Of a stretch of 64,000 bases of DNA, positions 52,253 through 60,710 are shown piece after piece. This stretch comes from JAGOTP01 sp964598725 (GTDB lineage Bacteria; Patescibacteriota; Patescibacteriia; 2-12-FULL-60-25). The DNA is taken from assembly GCA_964598725.1 (NCBI GenBank), contig CAZRCW010000001.1, forward strand, positions 496,001 to 560,000, written 5' to 3'. The notes under the pieces are model-generated. The model ran no database searches. It was given only the letters and a program-made list of their open reading frames with translations, and had not been told where the DNA came from. Made by a program: the position numbers and the translations under genes. Within the stretch, counting starts at the first letter, position 1, and every line of letters starts with the position of its first letter.

Positions 52253-52262
52253 AAAGGCTTCG

Positions 52263-52291
52263 ATATTAGCTTATTTTAGGCTTTTTGGCAA
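52263..52291 (-). promoter_or_regulatory. Promoter of the ABC exporter operon
   Basis: Minus strand: TTGCCA (52291-52286), 17 bp ending in AAAATAAGC, TAATAT (52268-52263), then 10 bp to the ATG at 52252. The spacer closely resembles that of the promoter at 14337-14365. Confidence 0.72.
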
Positions 52292-52341
52292 CTTTCGCTG
52301 ATTGACGGCCATTCTACGTTGTTGAGACACTTTTGTTATCT

Positions 52342-52923
52342 ATGGCCAGCCACAATCGCGAAATCGAAATCAAGGTAAAAGTTGAGAAGAGTGAGCCGCT
52401 TTTGGTCTTTCTTCAGTCCCAAGCCACGCTCAAAGGGGAGGCGTCACAACGGGACGAATACTACTCACCCGAGCAGAATGGCTTTTTGAGCGTGCGTCCG
52501 GTCAAGCAATGGCTTCGTCTGCGCGAAACCGATCGGGGAGCATCTCTTAATTATAAGGACTGGCAGTTCGATGACCAGGGGAAAAGCCAATTCTGTACCG
52601 AATACGAAACCAAGATCGAGCAAGCGGAGCCGCTACGCTTGATGTTAAAGGCACTCCACTATAGGCCGATCGTAGTTGTCGACAAAGTTCGTAAGACCTA
52701 CACCTACAAAGACTACGAGATCGCGATCGATCGCGTGAAAGATCTGGGGGAGTTCGTTGAGATCGAGTACTGCGGACAAGATGCGAACATCGATCCGAAG
52801 GTAGTGACGGACGACATGGTTCAGTTCTTGAAAGAAGTGGGCTGCGGTCGATTGATGCGTGATTACGTCGGCTATCCATTTCTGCTGCTCTTTCCAAACG
52901 AATCACAACAAGAGGTTCTCTAA
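52342..52923 (+). CDS. CYTH-domain protein (CyaB/thiamine-triphosphatase family)
   Basis: The protein has 193 residues. The signature Glu7-Ile-Glu9-Ile-Lys11 is at the N terminus (NREIEIKVKVE), followed by VRPVKQWLRLRETDRGASLN, YETKIEQAEPL and VDKVRKTYTYKDYEIAIDRVKDLGEFVEIEY split over the tunnel strands. CYTH enzymes bind triphosphate-containing substrates: class IV adenylate cyclases, thiamine-triphosphatases and inorganic triphosphatases. Which one applies cannot be told. The ATG at 52342 follows TTATCT. Confidence 0.9.
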   Translation: MASHNREIEIKVKVEKSEPLLVFLQSQATLKGEASQRDEYYSPEQNGFLSVRPVKQWLRLRETDRGASLNYKDWQFDDQGKSQFCTEYETKIEQAEPLRLMLKALHYRPIVVVDKVRKTYTYKDYEIAIDRVKDLGEFVEIEYCGQDANIDPKVVTDDMVQFLKEVGCGRLMRDYVGYPFLLLFPNESQQEVL

Positions 52924-52957
52924 TAAAAAGAACGCCCGAATGGGCGTTCTTTTTATT
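52922..52957. terminator. Bidirectional terminator after the CYTH gene
   Basis: AATAAAAAGAACGCCC pairs with GGGCGTTCTTTTTATT around GAAT. Its right arm overlaps the stop codon of the converging minus-strand gene. Confidence 0.92.
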
Positions 52958-53195
52958 GTGCAGGTTGTTGATTCACGTCAACGTTTACTTTGTCGGGAAC
53001 ATTCACATCGATCTGGCTCGGGACATTCACAGATGCTCCATTCCCACCGCCACGGGTTTGGCTTCTGAGCCAAGGGATACCGACTACGAGTAGCGCACCT
53101 ATAATCACGACGGCTAAGATGATTGCAAAAATGGCTCCCATCCCGCTATCGGTAGATTGAACGCTGGCGGGTGGATTGTTGATAATAGTTGCCAT
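52953..53195 (-). CDS. Small membrane protein with acidic Asn/Val-rich tail
   Basis: The protein has 80 residues. After about 18 polar residues there is one membrane helix (GAIFAIILAVVIIGALLVVG), then RSQTRGGGNG and a tail of repeated V-N-V/V-D-V units (PSQIDVNVPDKVNVDVNQQP). The tail would lie outside. Function unknown; it is reminiscent of small Gram-positive and CPR envelope proteins. Confidence 0.75.
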   Translation of the reverse strand: MATIINNPPASVQSTDSGMGAIFAIILAVVIIGALLVVGIPWLRSQTRGGGNGASVNVPSQIDVNVPDKVNVDVNQQPAQ

Positions 53196-53305
53196 AGAGT
53201 AGGTTTATTTGGTTTAACTGCAACTCTAAGTCACGGCTATTTAGTTGTCCCTTCTATTAGACCACGAACCTTCAACAAGGAAAAGCGGCTTTTGATTACT
53301 TTTGA

Positions 53306-53881
53306 TTAGTTGAGCGCAGGTGGGTTCTGGAGACAGCTCTTGAGTTCGGGGGTCTGGGTCCAGCCACAGTTACCCGTTACTTGGCGTTCGCAGCGCGCGG
53401 TCCGGTAGCAGGCGTAGTCAGCACGGAACTCACAAGTGCTCATCGTATCCGGAGCCTTGTCTGCATCAACGCAGAGCTGACCGCTGCACCCAGCGGGTGC
53501 GCAGGCGCCTTTGCTTGGTGTTGGGCGTGTCGGGGGTGGGGAGGTGGGTCTTGGGGAAGGTGCTGTCACTGAACTTGTCGTAGCGGTTGAGGTAGTGGGT
53601 GCGGCCAGAATCGTGTCTGAGAGCGTTTCGACAAACAGTGTTCCATTTTGGGTGCGGCACTGACGTGGATACGATTCCATGATGGGATTACCGGCGGCCG
53701 CACAGTCTGCAAAGTTTTGTGGAGGATTCAGGCCGAACGGGGGAAGTGGCTGTGTCTGGGCTGGAGTGTTCCGAGTGTGCTCGACACCACGGCTATAGCC
53801 AGTGGTGTAGCCAAGCGCCCCACCGACAATCAAAGCGATGACACCGAAGGCAAATAGGCTGGTAGGGGTGAAGGTTGTCAT
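53306..53881 (-). CDS. Membrane-anchored Cys-rich protein (ESYPRQC and eight-cysteine domain)
   Basis: The protein has 191 residues. One N-terminal membrane helix (FGVIALIVGGALGYTTGYS), then a small domain NFADCAAAGNPIMESYPRQC, a motif frequent in CPR exported proteins, a Thr/Pro/Ser linker, and a cysteine cluster of eight or more residues (CAPAGCSGQLCVD, then CEFRADYACYRTARCERQVTGNCGWTQ split over the domain). It should need disulfide formation, so it is a likely client of the VKOR/DsbA system. Function unknown. Confidence 0.82.
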   Translation of the reverse strand: MTTFTPTSLFAFGVIALIVGGALGYTTGYSRGVEHTRNTPAQTQPLPPFGLNPPQNFADCAAAGNPIMESYPRQCRTQNGTLFVETLSDTILAAPTTSTATTSSVTAPSPRPTSPPPTRPTPSKGACAPAGCSGQLCVDADKAPDTMSTCEFRADYACYRTARCERQVTGNCGWTQTPELKSCLQNPPALN

Positions 53882-53948
53882 AGAGAGGAGAATGGAGCGT
53901 ACTAGTCTGTAGCTAGTTCTATTCTACGTTATTTTCTTTCTTCTCTCT

Positions 53949-54185
53949 ATGTCCCAGCTTTTTTTGAAGATTCATAAGATCGCTACGCATATGGCTGTTT
54001 GGTCTGTCTTCGCGGCGGTTATCGTGTTCTTTTTGAACCAGTTGGACTTTTTCACGAGAAGTTTAGCGTACACGTATTCTTGGCAACTGCCAGATTTGAT
54101 CCTGTATCCGGTCGCGATGATTGCGTTCGGTTCGACGGTCATCAGCTTGGTCTTGAGTCTCTATCGTCTGGCTACGAAAGATTAA
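53949..54185 (+). CDS. Two-helix membrane protein, unknown
   Basis: The protein has 78 residues with two predicted membrane helices (about 15-33 and 48-68), separated by SLAYTYSWQLPDLI, with a basic end LYRLATKD. The start is in the CTCTCTATG context. Function not recognised; the gene is followed by the OmpR-type regulator after 162 bp. Confidence 0.65.
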   Translation: MSQLFLKIHKIATHMAVWSVFAAVIVFFLNQLDFFTRSLAYTYSWQLPDLILYPVAMIAFGSTVISLVLSLYRLATKD

Positions 54186-54347
54186 GTGCAGGGAGGTGCG
54201 GCTCTGACAGTGAACGAGATAAAGTTTTGATCAAGATTTTGCAGACAGAACTACCCTTCAGCCGATCTTTCCACCGCCATCAATAGCTCTGGATAAGTAG
54301 CTTTACAGGTGTTCGCTTGACCACGTAGAATCCCTCTAGATTCTATT

Positions 54348-55013
54348 ATGCGTATTTTAGTAGTCGAAGATGACCCACTGTTAGCAGAGGTCTTGCGGGC
54401 GAGATTGGAGGCGGAGTGCTTTGCGGTCGATGTCGCTGAAACGGGAGAAAAGGGTTCATTCTTAGCACGTACCACGGAATATGACGTCGTTCTTCTGGAC
54501 TACATGTTGCCAGGCAAGGATGGTCGTATCGTATGTGAAGAGATTCGTGCAAGCACGCACACGCCCTATATTCTCATGTTAACCGTAAAGTCGGAGATAG
54601 AAACAAAAGTTGAACTTCTGAATTGTGGAGCGGATGATTTTTTGACCAAGCCTTATTCGTTTGAAGAGTTAATTGCCCGTATTCGAGCGATTCTTCGACG
54701 CCCAAAACGAGTAGAGTCAAACGTTCTCACCTATAAACATATCTCACTCGATCCGCAGAAGCAGGTGGTTCTTCGGGAAGGGAAAGAGATCTACCTGACG
54801 CGAAAAGAGTTTATGCTGCTCGAATATCTGCTCCGCCAGATGGGGAATGTGGTATCGCGCGCTGCACTCGGGGAACACGTTTGGGATTCAGATCTGGATG
54901 TATTTTCGAATACGATTGAGTCTCATATGTTGAATCTTCGAAAGAAGATCGATCGCAAAGGATCGAAAAGTCTCATCCAAACACTCCCGGGCCGTGGCTA
55001 TAAGATCGGTTGA
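54348..55013 (+). CDS. OmpR/PhoB-family response regulator
   Basis: The protein has 221 residues. The receiver domain carries VVEDDP (Glu7-Asp8-Asp9), the phosphoacceptor Asp51 (VVLLDYMLPGKDG), LTVKS and TKPYSFEELIARI with the conserved Lys. The C-terminal winged helix has LTRKEFMLLEYLLRQMGNVV and TIESHMLNLRKKID, ending in TLPGRGYKIG. It is a DNA-binding transcription factor controlled by a histidine kinase; no kinase gene lies next to it, so it is an orphan here. TATTATG precedes the start. Confidence 0.95.
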   Translation: MRILVVEDDPLLAEVLRARLEAECFAVDVAETGEKGSFLARTTEYDVVLLDYMLPGKDGRIVCEEIRASTHTPYILMLTVKSEIETKVELLNCGADDFLTKPYSFEELIARIRAILRRPKRVESNVLTYKHISLDPQKQVVLREGKEIYLTRKEFMLLEYLLRQMGNVVSRAALGEHVWDSDLDVFSNTIESHMLNLRKKIDRKGSKSLIQTLPGRGYKIG

Positions 55014-55041
55014 TTTGTTCAAGCTGTTTGCAATTGGCAAA

Positions 55042-55085
55042 AAAACATCGAGCAAGACGATAAGTCTCGCTCGATGTTTTATTAT
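55042..55085. terminator. Bidirectional terminator after the response regulator
   Basis: AAAACATCGAGC (55042-55053) pairs with GCTCGATGTTTT (55069-55080), with an inner AGAC/GTCT stem; T-rich tails lie on both strands. Confidence 0.9.
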
Positions 55086-55089
55086 TTCA

Positions 55090-56856
55090 TTATTTTATAT
55101 CTTCTGACCAATGAACGCGTTCATCGTTGATATAGATGCGTCCGTTGCGGCTCTCTGAAACCGTGCTGCTCGTGACAGCATTGCTGGAACGAATGTAGCT
55201 ATTCTCGGTCGAAGTTGCGGCGAATACTTGGAGTGGCGAAACAACGGCTCGGCTATTGTCTTCGGTCGTCACGTTCACTTGAGCGGCATCGAGCTCATCA
55301 GCTTCGATGTTGGCGTTATCACGGAGCGTCACATTGAGCCCGGCAACCTTGCCTTTGAAGTAAGATGAAGAATTGTCGTCTTGCTGAAGGGTCAAATACT
55401 GCTGAGTGGTTGTAGTTTCGAGTGAGCGACCCGCGTCTTGCATGGCGACCGAGGCATTGTCCTGCAGAATGAATTGAAGATCACTCGTGAAGCCTTCGAT
55501 ACGTCCACTACTATTGTCGAGACCGGTGTAAGTCGTCAGTGTAGGAAGGGTGATGACGCCGCTAATATACTGATCGATACACGAGAAGCAGAAGCGGAAC
55601 TCATCACTTGGCTCGAGTTTATCCATGCGCAAGACGAGCGTGCCGTTGGTGGTTGTGGCGGTAATAAACGGCAGTTCATTTTCCGGTCCAGTGAATTTGA
55701 CCGAGAATGTCTCACCTTTGCGGACCACGACGTGAAGATTGTCCGCGACGCTGATCTTGTCGAAAGATTCGATAGGGATTGTCCGCGAGGTGACGGCTTT
55801 TTCGCGAAGCTCACGCACGTTTGTGTACATCCAAGGTCCGAGCTTGCTCGCTGCGGCGGCAACACCGCCGGCAGAAAGGATCCAGATAGCGATCAGAGTT
55901 GCCGTCACAATCGCTTGAAAGTGGTTCCGGCGACGGATCAAACTCACGCCCAAGATGGCGAAGAAGATGAGTGGGATCAAGCCCAGTAAGTAGACCGATC
56001 CTAGACCCAGGTAATAGAGAGGGTCATGGGCAAGCTCGGCCAATGGCAGATCAGATGTGATGTAGCGTGAATTGATGTTTGTTCCAAGGACTACGGTCGC
56101 CATTGTTCCGAGGGTGGCGAAGACGAACGCTGAGATGAGGAAGACGACGCCAGCGACCACCCGGATGACCGAGCCAAAGACCTGGAAGAAACGGCGCAAA
56201 CATTCGAAGACGAAGCCGAGGAAACGGAAGGGCGCATTCAAGATCCGCGAAGCAACGCTTGCTGGTTGGTTTGTTGGTTTTTCTTTGGTCAGCTCCTGAA
56301 ACTCATTCAGGTTTGGTTCTTTACCCTGCATTTCAAGCTTTTGCAGGCTGGTTTCGGCTGCTGGGACAGCAATCCAGAGAATAATATAAAGCAGAAGGCC
56401 TAAACCGTTCACGAAGAGGAGGACGAGCGCGATGATGCGGACAGCCAAGGGACTGATGCCAAAGTAAGCGGCGATCCCGGAACAGACGCCAGCCAGCACA
56501 CGATCGTCTGGGTTTCGGTAGAGACGTTTTTTGATCGGGGTCGCTGGATCGGTCGTTGGGTTGGTTTTGGGTGAGTCTGTTTCATGGAGGTCTTCATCAG
56601 CAATTTCTTCGACGCGACCAACGACGGCGATGACGGCTTCAACGTCTTCAAGCGTCACGACTTGTTTGTCTTTGCTCAGCTTCTCGCTGAACTTTTCCCC
56701 GAAACTAAATTCGATATCGTTCACGAGCTCATCGACCGACGGATCGTTCGCGAAATGGGTGCGTAAGCTCTTGAGATAGCTGTCGAGGGCACTGTAGCCG
56801 TCTTCTTCGATCGAGAAGCTGCGACCGCCGAGGGTGATAGAAAGAGTCTTTTTCAT
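55090..56856 (-). CDS. PspC-domain membrane protein with GIN-type beta-helix adhesin domain
   Basis: The protein has 588 residues. Order: a cytosolic N-terminal part (1-100); a PspC domain (about 110-170, RLYRNPDDRVLAGVCSGIAAYFG and a membrane helix); further membrane helices near 210-340; then an extracytoplasmic beta-helix (about 365-570) of the GIN/DUF2807 type: FDKISVADNLHVVVRKGE, LDNSSGRIEG and repeating short strands. Such proteins are linked to envelope-stress sensing. A PadR repressor gene lies 5 bp upstream and is cotranscribed. Confidence 0.88.
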   Translation of the reverse strand: MKKTLSITLGGRSFSIEEDGYSALDSYLKSLRTHFANDPSVDELVNDIEFSFGEKFSEKLSKDKQVVTLEDVEAVIAVVGRVEEIADEDLHETDSPKTNPTTDPATPIKKRLYRNPDDRVLAGVCSGIAAYFGISPLAVRIIALVLLFVNGLGLLLYIILWIAVPAAETSLQKLEMQGKEPNLNEFQELTKEKPTNQPASVASRILNAPFRFLGFVFECLRRFFQVFGSVIRVVAGVVFLISAFVFATLGTMATVVLGTNINSRYITSDLPLAELAHDPLYYLGLGSVYLLGLIPLIFFAILGVSLIRRRNHFQAIVTATLIAIWILSAGGVAAAASKLGPWMYTNVRELREKAVTSRTIPIESFDKISVADNLHVVVRKGETFSVKFTGPENELPFITATTTNGTLVLRMDKLEPSDEFRFCFSCIDQYISGVITLPTLTTYTGLDNSSGRIEGFTSDLQFILQDNASVAMQDAGRSLETTTTQQYLTLQQDDNSSSYFKGKVAGLNVTLRDNANIEADELDAAQVNVTTEDNSRAVVSPLQVFAATSTENSYIRSSNAVTSSTVSESRNGRIYINDERVHWSEDIK

Positions 56857-56861
56857 AAAAG

Positions 56862-57212
56862 TTAGTTGAACTTCTGCATAAGCGCGTTAATCGATGAGTC
56901 GAGTGACTGCCAGGTATCGATCAGCTGTCGCAAAAAGCTCCGGCCAAGCGGAGTAATAGAATAATATTTGCGCGGGGGACCACTCTTGCTCTCGGACCAG
57001 CTGTAGGTCAGCAGGTTCGCATCTTTCAAGCGGTTCAAGATCGGGTAGACCGTGCCTTCGACGACGATCAGGTCGGCGGTCCGGAGTTCTTGCAAGATAT
57101 CGTTCGCGTAAATCTCCCCTTGAGAGACGATGAGCAAGATACAAAACTCCAAAATGCCTTTGCGCATCTGAGCTTTGGTATTGCTGACATCGATTGGAAT
57201 GGGTTTCGCCAT
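56862..57212 (-). CDS. PadR-family transcriptional regulator
   Basis: The protein has 116 residues: a winged helix with RKGILEFCILLIVSQGEIYANDILQELR (split over helices 1-3), VVEGTVYPILNRLKDANLL as the recognition part, and the wing SKSGPPRKYYSITPLGRSFL; a C-terminal dimerisation helix closes it. PadR proteins repress envelope and stress genes, commonly their own operon. The operator-like dyad in its promoter (57231-57253) supports autoregulation. Confidence 0.94.
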   Translation of the reverse strand: MAKPIPIDVSNTKAQMRKGILEFCILLIVSQGEIYANDILQELRTADLIVVEGTVYPILNRLKDANLLTYSWSESKSGPPRKYYSITPLGRSFLRQLIDTWQSLDSSINALMQKFN

Positions 57213-57218
57213 ACGTTG

Positions 57219-57253
57219 AAGGTATCACACGCTACTATGTATTGCAAAGTAGC
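57219..57253 (-). promoter_or_regulatory. Leaderless promoter with operator-like dyad of the padR-pspC operon
   Basis: Minus strand: TTGCAA (57247-57242), 17 bp, TACCTT (57224-57219), then 6 bp to the ATG at 57212. A dyad GCTACT (57231-57236) and AGTAGC (57248-57253) brackets the -35 box, so a bound PadR dimer would block RNA polymerase. Confidence 0.7.
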
Positions 57254-57317
57254 TGGTAATGTTCTCTCAAACAAGCCAAAAACGCTGAAAGCTGGTTGTG
57301 TTCTTCCGTAGGACTGT

Positions 57318-57323
57318 TAGGCT
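57318..57323 (+). promoter_or_regulatory. -10 element of the M23 gene, leaderless spacing
   Basis: TAGGCT, then AGAGGTC (7 bp), then the ATG at 57331. TTGTGT at 57296-57301 is a possible weak -35. Confidence 0.5.
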
Positions 57324-57330
57324 AGAGGTC

Positions 57331-58341
57331 ATGAAAAAACTTATTGCCGGTTTCGTTCTTTCTCTGTCGTTCGTCTGGGTAGGCGGAGCGAATGTCTTCG
57401 CACAAGCGACATCGGAAGCCATCGTTCGAACAATCGTCTATCCAACGGAAAGAACCGTTCCATTGTCGGATGACTTCGGCCAAGCCCGTGGTTCAACGCG
57501 GGCGCACGAGGGAAACGATTTGATCGGGGCGAAAATGGTTCCTTTGTATGCTGCAGTGGATGGCCGCGTGAAATCGGTTGAAAATCCAGAACCGTCTTGG
57601 GGCTACGCGATTACCCTCGAAGATGCGGATGGCTATACCTATCACTATCTTCATGTAAATAACGATACGCCCGGAACGGATGACGGAAACGGCGGGATCG
57701 AACACGCCTATGCGCCGGGTATTGTCCGTGGCGCGACGGTTACAAAAGGTCAGCTCGTTGGTTGGATGGGGGATAGTGGTAATGCTGAATCGGTGGGTGC
57801 GCATCTCCACTTCGAAATTCGCACACCAGGCGATCTTGCAGTTAATCCGTATGCGAGCTTGGCAGCTGCCAAAGAAGCGGGAACGTACACAATCGCCAAA
57901 GCGAAGGCGACGAGTCCAGATATCAATACGGATAAAGGACTGAGCGTGAACTCGACGACGCCTCCGTGCATCTCCGGAACGTTGGTTAAATCTTCTTCCG
58001 CATCGGTCGTTTATTATTGCGGAGCAGATGGGAAGCGTTACGGATTCCCAAATGAGCGCGTCTATTTTTCATGGTACGTGAACTTCAATGGAGTACAGAC
58101 GCTGACGGATGAGGGATTGGCCGCGATTCCGCTAGGCGGAAATGTCACCTATCGTCCGGGAACGAAGCTCGTGAAGGTCGAATCGCTCCCAAACGTTTAC
58201 GCGATCGAAAAAGGCGGGGTCTTGCGTTGGATCAAAACACCGGCTGAAGCAGTCGCTTTGTACGGAAAAACCTGGAACAAGAACGTCGATGATGTGTCGG
58301 ATGCGTACTTCATCAACTACACCGTAGGTGAGCCGTTGTAA
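57331..58341 (+). CDS. Secreted M23 (LytM-type) peptidoglycan endopeptidase
   Basis: The protein has 336 residues. Signal peptide (KKLIAGFVLSLSFVWVGGAN), then an M23 domain: the zinc ligands lie in AHEGNDLIG (HxxxD) and GAHLHFEIR (HxH). The segment between carries an insertion (NDTPGTDDGNGGIEHAYAPG) not seen in short LytM domains. The C-terminal 130 residues (KRYGFPNERVYFSWYVNFNG, VTYRPGTKLVKVESLPNVYA, GVLRWIKT) form a domain repeated in many CPR exported proteins. It probably cuts peptide cross-links in the wall during growth. Confidence 0.92.
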   Translation: MKKLIAGFVLSLSFVWVGGANVFAQATSEAIVRTIVYPTERTVPLSDDFGQARGSTRAHEGNDLIGAKMVPLYAAVDGRVKSVENPEPSWGYAITLEDADGYTYHYLHVNNDTPGTDDGNGGIEHAYAPGIVRGATVTKGQLVGWMGDSGNAESVGAHLHFEIRTPGDLAVNPYASLAAAKEAGTYTIAKAKATSPDINTDKGLSVNSTTPPCISGTLVKSSSASVVYYCGADGKRYGFPNERVYFSWYVNFNGVQTLTDEGLAAIPLGGNVTYRPGTKLVKVESLPNVYAIEKGGVLRWIKTPAEAVALYGKTWNKNVDDVSDAYFINYTVGEPL

Positions 58342-58347
58342 GTGAGG

Positions 58348-58353
58348 TATACT
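58348..58353 (+). promoter_or_regulatory. -10 element of the atypical ABC gene
   Basis: TATACT is 10 bp before the ATG at 58364; no clear -35. Confidence 0.45.
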
Positions 58354-58363
58354 GGGCGAATCT

Positions 58364-60709
58364 ATGTCGATGGAGCGTCCACCTATCTCTCCGCGCACGG
58401 TTCGAGCAGTACGCCGTGAAATCGCGGTCGCAGATCGCCCAAAAGAGGCTCTGCCCCCAAAAAGCATGGTCGAATTTCACTTCGATCGATTACGTGATGA
58501 GCTACGCGAAGCCTTCAAAGCGGCTGAACCGGATGAAGAAGCCTTGTATAAAAAATGGAATCATTTTTTTGCAGCAGAGTCACAATCGGCGAGTCATTTT
58601 GGTCAGTTAATGGATGATCTTCGTCGAGCAATCGCCAAACGTGTTCCAGATGGGAAGAAGCGGGGTGTGAATTTGGATGATCCAGCCTGGCAGGTGCGGA
58701 TTGAGGGGTGGATTCGTGCCCTGAAAGACGATATGGGGGCTTTGGATGTGCCTGCCGAAGCTCGACCACGAGTGGTGCATGAGGCGCAGGCTTTTATCGA
58801 GGCAACAACCGCGACAGCAACGGCTCAGGCCTTCCTGGATGAGATTGATCACTTCCAAGCACGCGAAGCGGTCGCGCTCCATGCTGCGAAAACGCGTGAA
58901 CCTGCGATCGGTCGTTTAAAGGCCCAGCTTGAAAAAGAGTTTGCCTTTTCGCCAGAAGATATTGCCGCCATCGTGCGTTACAAGTTGCCGTCTGATCCAG
59001 AGCGCGCGTATTCAAAAGAGGAGTTGTTTGAGGTCATTCGTATTGTTTGGGAAGACTATGGCCTACAGAATCAGAAAACAAAGCTCGCGCGTTTCGCCTT
59101 AGCCAATGTTCTGGCCGCCCGATCGGGTGAATTATTTCCGTCGGATTCTGAAGCTCCAAGCAAAGACAAAGCGTTCGAATTAGGGTCGTACCTCCTCGAC
59201 ACAGCCGAATCACTTGGACGCTCAGCCTTTCTGGAATACGTGAGACATGAAGAAGCGGAACTAAAACGCCTGGTGAGTATTGAGTTGAATCGTCGGTTGG
59301 TTGATACGATTTTGTTTCAGCATGCAGAGTTCGGTGGGGTGGCCATGAAAGATGAGGTGAGAATGGCAATTGTTGGTCGCGGCAAGCAGGCGATCAACGA
59401 GCTCATCGACCTTCTGTTCGATCGCTTGCTTCCTCAGCTGGCGACAGTTGGAACCGGGCTTTACGCCCTTACACGTCTCCATCCTTTAGTAGGGATGGTA
59501 GGGGTGGGGAGTTTGCCTTTGTTTATTGCCGCCCTGGAGAAAGAGGATCAACTCAAAGAAGACAACCGTCAGCAGGATCACGCGGCGCGAATGGGGCTCG
59601 TAGGAAAACTTCATCAGGTACAAGCCGGTCTTGAAAATGTCCGTATGTCCGCTTCTGCCGGTGAAACAGCGCACGAGGTAAACGCCGTGATCAATAAAGT
59701 CGACGAAATCGATCGCAAGACCCTGTGGCAACGCGTGAAGGGACGGGTCACGGAGCGTTTGCCTCGAGTGGCTGTTGATGTCGTAGCGGCTGGTGTCGGC
59801 TACGGACTACAAAAATTTGGTGTCATTGGTGGAGAAGATGTATTCAAACAGTTGGAGTTCTTACAGAATCTACGGATTCCGGTTGAGCAATTGTTCAGGT
59901 TGTATGGGTCGGAGCTTCAGCGCGTTGTAAAAGATATTCAAGCGTTGAACCAGATGTTAGGAAATGAGAATGAATTGGATACACCTGGCGGTAAGCGTGA
60001 ACGGGAGCGTGTGCCTTTTTCTACCTTGCGCGGCATGGATATCACGTTAGAAAATCTTTGGTTCAAGAACGTTCTGCAAGGAGCGACGGAGACCATCAAA
60101 CAAGGTGAATTCGTCTTGCTGATTGGCGAATCAGGAAGTGGGAAATCGACGATTCTAAGACATGTGACGGATTTACAGCGACCGGAATACGGAGAAGTGC
60201 GAATCGGAGACGTCCCCGTGACGGATATCCGAAAATATGGACCAGATTCGCTGTATGCCTCGCTCGGCTATTCGAGCGCCGAGCCGGAAGTTTTTCCGGA
60301 GCTCTCGATACGCGAAAATGTCTTGATGTGGTCACATAACTCGGCAGTGACGGATGAAGAAATAAAAACGCTGCTCAGACGCTTGGGATTGTCTCGATTT
60401 GCAGAAGATATTCAAAAACCGTTAGGACAAATCTCGAGTGGTGAGACGCTACGTATCGGTCTTGCACGTGCCTTGATCAAGCAACCAAAGATTCTTTTAT
60501 TGGACGAGCCGACCGGAAGTTTGGATGTGAAAAATGCAGGTGAAGCCTGGAAGCTGTTTCAAGAAATGCATGACGCGGATCCAGCCATGACCATCATGTG
60601 TGTGACGCACAGTGAGTCGGTGATTGAGCGGTTTACCAAGGATGATCCCGCAACCCGACGTCGGGTGATTCAGATGGAGCAATTCAAGGCACCCAAAACC
60701 GAGCTCTAA
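58364..60709 (+). CDS. Atypical ABC ATPase with long helical N-terminal region
   Basis: The protein has 781 residues. Residues 1 to about 540 are helical and charged; only one or two hydrophobic stretches (LLPQLATVGTGLYALTRL, VGMVGVGSLPLFIAAL near 365-400) could enter a membrane, far fewer than the six helices of an exporter. The C-terminal ATPase domain has Walker A GESGSGKST near 588, Q-loop region YSSAEPEVFP, signature ISSGETLRIGLARAL (SSGET instead of SGGQ), Walker B LLLDEPTGSLD and switch VTHSE. The domain order recalls exporters, but the rest is unknown; a soluble or mechanochemical role is possible. Family not recognised. Confidence 0.8.
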   Translation: MSMERPPISPRTVRAVRREIAVADRPKEALPPKSMVEFHFDRLRDELREAFKAAEPDEEALYKKWNHFFAAESQSASHFGQLMDDLRRAIAKRVPDGKKRGVNLDDPAWQVRIEGWIRALKDDMGALDVPAEARPRVVHEAQAFIEATTATATAQAFLDEIDHFQAREAVALHAAKTREPAIGRLKAQLEKEFAFSPEDIAAIVRYKLPSDPERAYSKEELFEVIRIVWEDYGLQNQKTKLARFALANVLAARSGELFPSDSEAPSKDKAFELGSYLLDTAESLGRSAFLEYVRHEEAELKRLVSIELNRRLVDTILFQHAEFGGVAMKDEVRMAIVGRGKQAINELIDLLFDRLLPQLATVGTGLYALTRLHPLVGMVGVGSLPLFIAALEKEDQLKEDNRQQDHAARMGLVGKLHQVQAGLENVRMSASAGETAHEVNAVINKVDEIDRKTLWQRVKGRVTERLPRVAVDVVAAGVGYGLQKFGVIGGEDVFKQLEFLQNLRIPVEQLFRLYGSELQRVVKDIQALNQMLGNENELDTPGGKRERERVPFSTLRGMDITLENLWFKNVLQGATETIKQGEFVLLIGESGSGKSTILRHVTDLQRPEYGEVRIGDVPVTDIRKYGPDSLYASLGYSSAEPEVFPELSIRENVLMWSHNSAVTDEEIKTLLRRLGLSRFAEDIQKPLGQISSGETLRIGLARALIKQPKILLLDEPTGSLDVKNAGEAWKLFQEMHDADPAMTIMCVTHSESVIERFTKDDPATRRRVIQMEQFKAPKTEL

Positions 60710-60710
60710 T

